64,000 bases of DNA. It comes from Sulfurimicrobium sp031426915 (GTDB lineage Bacteria; Pseudomonadota; Gammaproteobacteria; Burkholderiales; Sulfuricellaceae). The position numbers and the translations under genes are program-made. Under the pieces are notes generated by a model, which saw nothing but the letters and a program-made list of their open reading frames with translations, was not told the origin of the DNA and searched no databases. The stretch spans positions 14,547-78,546 of the forward strand of contig JASJPB010000028.1 of the NCBI GenBank assembly GCA_031426915.1, read 5' to 3'. Shown here piece after piece: positions 61,967 to 64,000 of this stretch. Each line of letters begins with the position of its first letter. The stretch's first letter is position 1.

Positions 61967-62449
61967 ATGAAGGATAACGAAGAACAAACAGACGGCGGCA
62001 GCCGGGAATTGCTGACCTTTACCCTGGGTAAGGAGGAATATGGTATCGATATCCTCAAGGTACAGGAAATCCGCGGCTACGATGCGGTAACCACCATCGC
62101 CAATACGCCCGAATTCATCAAGGGCGTGATCAACCTGCGCGGCACCATCGTCCCCATCGTGGATATGCGCATCAAGTTCAATCTGGGCAACGTGGAATAC
62201 AACCAGTTCACGGTGGTGATCATCCTCAATATCGCCCACCGCGTGGTAGGCATTGTGGTGGATGGCGTTTCGGATGTGATCACGCTTACCGCCGACCAGC
62301 TCAAACCGGCACCGGAATTCAGTTCCGGCCTGGACACCGAATACATTCTCGGTCTTGGCACGGTGGATCAGCGCATGATCATCGTGGTGGATATCGAACG
62401 CCTCATGACCAGCCACGATATGGAACTGGTAGAAGTGGCGATGGCATAG
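61967..62449 (+). CDS. cheW: Chemotaxis coupling protein CheW
   Basis: 160 aa, two SH3-like subdomains: LLTFTLGKEEYGIDILKVQEIRGY, INLRGTIVPIVDMRIKF, VGIVVDGVSDVITL. Links receptors to CheA. AGGAGG lies eight bases before the ATG, 22 bases after cheA. Confidence 0.95.
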   Translation: MKDNEEQTDGGSRELLTFTLGKEEYGIDILKVQEIRGYDAVTTIANTPEFIKGVINLRGTIVPIVDMRIKFNLGNVEYNQFTVVIILNIAHRVVGIVVDGVSDVITLTADQLKPAPEFSSGLDTEYILGLGTVDQRMIIVVDIERLMTSHDMELVEVAMA

Positions 62450-62484
62450 TCCTTTCCGAAAAAGAACTTAAGGAGGCACAAAAA

Positions 62485-64000
62485 ATGGCAACCGGAAACA
62501 TGAAAGTAGGCACTAGGCTGGGTTTGGGCTTCGGAACGGTAATTCTGCTGCTGATCATCATCGGCGGCATCAGCATCAAGGACTTGTTGTCACTGAACAA
62601 AGAAATCGACCTAATGGTCAACAACCAGTTCCCCAAAACGGTTTACGCCAACAACGTGATCAACAGCATCAACGTGATCGCCCGCGCCATGCGCAATTCC
62701 CTGCTTGCGGCTGACAAGGCCAGCACAACTAAGGAACTCGACCGAATCCCTCCTGAGCGCAAGAAAATCTCTGAGAACCTGGAAAAAATCGAAAAGTTGA
62801 TTTTCAGCGAAAAAGGCCGGGAATTATTCAAAAACATCACCGACGCCCGCGTCAAGTATGTCGTATCCCAGGATAAATTCATTGCAATGGTCAATGAAGG
62901 CAGGCGAGAAGAAGCCATTACCTATCTGAATTCCGAGACGCGCGGGCTGCAAAACGCCTATTTTGAGTCCATTCGCAAGTTCATCGACTTTTCCAGCGAC
63001 CTGATGACCGAAATCGGCAAAAAGTCCGAACAGCAGGTCAGTTCGGCACTGCTTCTCATCTCGATACTCGGCATCATCGCCGTTCTCGCTGGAATCATCA
63101 CCGGCTACCTCATCACCCGCAGCCTGATGAAACAGCTGGGAGGGGAACCGGATTACGCTGCCGATGCCGTGGGCAAGATCGCTGGCGGCGACCTCTCGAT
63201 CGACCTTGTCATCAAACCCGGAGACAACACCAGCCTGCTGTATTCACTGAAAAACATGCAGGACAGCCTGCGCAAGATTGTGTCCGAGATTCAGAACATC
63301 GTGGAAGCAGCGGTACAAGGCGACTTCAACAAGAAAATGGACATGAATGGCAAGGCGGGCTACACCAAAACCCTGAGCGAACTTCTCAACCAGCTTTCCG
63401 ACACGGTCGATGCAGCCTTCAAGGACACCATCCGCGTCACCGGGGCGCTGTCGCAAGGCGACCTCAGCCAGAAGGTTACCAAAGAATATTCCGGTGCCTA
63501 CAATCAGGTAAAAGTCAGTGTCAACACCACCGCTGATTCTCTCACTCAGATCGTCGACGAAATCCAGAATATCGTCGAAGCCGCCAACAAAGGCGATTTC
63601 AGCATCAAGATGGACATGTCCGGCAAGCAGGGCTACACCAAAACCCTGTCCGAACTCCTCAACCTGCTCTCCGACACCGTCGATGCCGCATTCAAGGATA
63701 CGATACGTGTCGCTCAGGCCTTGGCCCAAGGCGACCTGACTCAGAACATCACCAAGGATTACACTGGCCTATACGGGCAGACCAAGGATGGCATCAACAC
63801 CACCACAGAAAATCTCAAGAAATTGGTGGGCGAGATCAAGGAAGCCGTGGACGCCATCAACACCGCCTCCAAGGAAATCGCCGCCGGCAACAGCGACCTT
63901 TCGCAGCGTACCGAGGAACAGGCTTCTTCGCTGGAAGAAACCGCTTCCAGCATGGAAGAGCTGACTTCCACCGTGAAACAGAACGCCGAGAATGCCAGGC
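62485..64000 (+). CDS. Methyl-accepting chemotaxis protein with duplicated HAMP-like modules, 3' truncated by window end
   Basis: Open for 505 codons to the window edge. Helix ~12-29, four-helix-bundle sensor (~30-185), helix ~188-212, then a HAMP followed by two near-identical ~94-residue modules (EIQNIVEAA..GDF..KMDM.GK.GYTKTLSELLN, at nucleotides about 63289-63570 and 63557-63850), and the start of the signalling domain (SDLSQRTEEQASSLEETASSMEELT). AGGAGG at 62471-62476 precedes the ATG. Confidence 0.9.
   Translation, partial: MATGNMKVGTRLGLGFGTVILLLIIIGGISIKDLLSLNKEIDLMVNNQFPKTVYANNVINSINVIARAMRNSLLAADKASTTKELDRIPPERKKISENLEKIEKLIFSEKGRELFKNITDARVKYVVSQDKFIAMVNEGRREEAITYLNSETRGLQNAYFESIRKFIDFSSDLMTEIGKKSEQQVSSALLLISILGIIAVLAGIITGYLITRSLMKQLGGEPDYAADAVGKIAGGDLSIDLVIKPGDNTSLLYSLKNMQDSLRKIVSEIQNIVEAAVQGDFNKKMDMNGKAGYTKTLSELLNQLSDTVDAAFKDTIRVTGALSQGDLSQKVTKEYSGAYNQVKVSVNTTADSLTQIVDEIQNIVEAANKGDFSIKMDMSGKQGYTKTLSELLNLLSDTVDAAFKDTIRVAQALAQGDLTQNITKDYTGLYGQTKDGINTTTENLKKLVGEIKEAVDAINTASKEIAAGNSDLSQRTEEQASSLEETASSMEELTSTVKQNAENAR

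Noticed and set aside
1..64000. tRNA, rRNA or prophage genes
   Set aside because: No cloverleaf-like sequence with a GTTCGA-type T loop in the intergenic regions, no rRNA-like blocks, no phage structural genes or integrase seen by eye.

Overview
The window is a high-GC (roughly 58-60 % by eye) chromosomal segment of a betaproteobacterium. The best guess is a Nitrosomonadales/Gallionellales-type iron- or sulfur-associated freshwater lineage. This is inferred from the protein families, the hemP gene, the split arnA, the HIRAN-tsaB-rimI-udg order and the che gene style; no rRNA is present to prove it. It looks like a contig or scaffold rather than finished sequence: a run of 10 N sits inside arnA, and the first and last genes are cut by the window edges. 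I saw no rRNA, tRNA, CRISPR or prophage.

1-7.9 kb: lipid A aminoarabinose (arn) operon, all on +: arnT-like (5' truncated), arnE/F-like flippase subunit, arnB, a pseudopilin-like membrane protein, arnC, then an inserted-looking block (higB-higA toxin-antitoxin plus a HARE-HTH/GIY-YIG protein), then arnA split into two genes (formyltransferase and decarboxylating dehydrogenase). arnD is not in the window. A ~238-bp foldback MITE-like element sits exactly at the arnT/arnE stop-start junction. 8-25 kb: housekeeping and signalling genes, mostly on -: MBL hydrolase, fructosamine kinase, lplT, a minus-strand run (yoaA, exported HIRAN protein, tsaB, rimI, family-4 UDG, lemA, ygcG-like, TPM protein), a periplasmic binding protein translationally coupled to a GGDEF/EAL protein, a UbiB-like kinase, an NlpC/P60 lipoprotein-like hydrolase and a patatin.

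25.3-45.5 kb: a large iron and peroxide island. It starts with a strong promoter overlapped by tandem Fur boxes, followed by a 62-aa protein, an Ftr-type iron uptake operon (P19/FtrA, OprB-like porin, cupredoxin FtrB, FTR1 permease FtrC, unknown membrane protein, FeS protein FtrD), a ferritin-like protein, a 36-aa membrane peptide, hemP, a DUF2325 protein, a TonB-dependent receptor and a cytochrome. Then come a di-heme peroxidase divergent from oxyR, ahpC, ahpF, dps, another cytochrome, and an Fbp-type ferric ABC transporter with its own Fur box. Two full-length OxyR tetramer sites are readable, one in the ccpA/oxyR divergence and one upstream of ahpC. The parts fit together: iron import is Fur-controlled, the peroxide risk is met by OxyR-controlled peroxidases, and iron is stored by ferritin/Dps.

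45.5-64 kb: a hybrid histidine kinase, threonine synthase / homoserine dehydrogenase / alaA, an Mth938-domain protein, a HAD hydrolase, a very large hybrid kinase, then a chemotaxis operon (short MCP, CheY, CheA with three YGFF linker motifs, CheW, and a second MCP with duplicated HAMP-like modules that runs off the end). The 440-bp gap before the chemotaxis operon carries an 11-bp tandem repeat and a palindrome.
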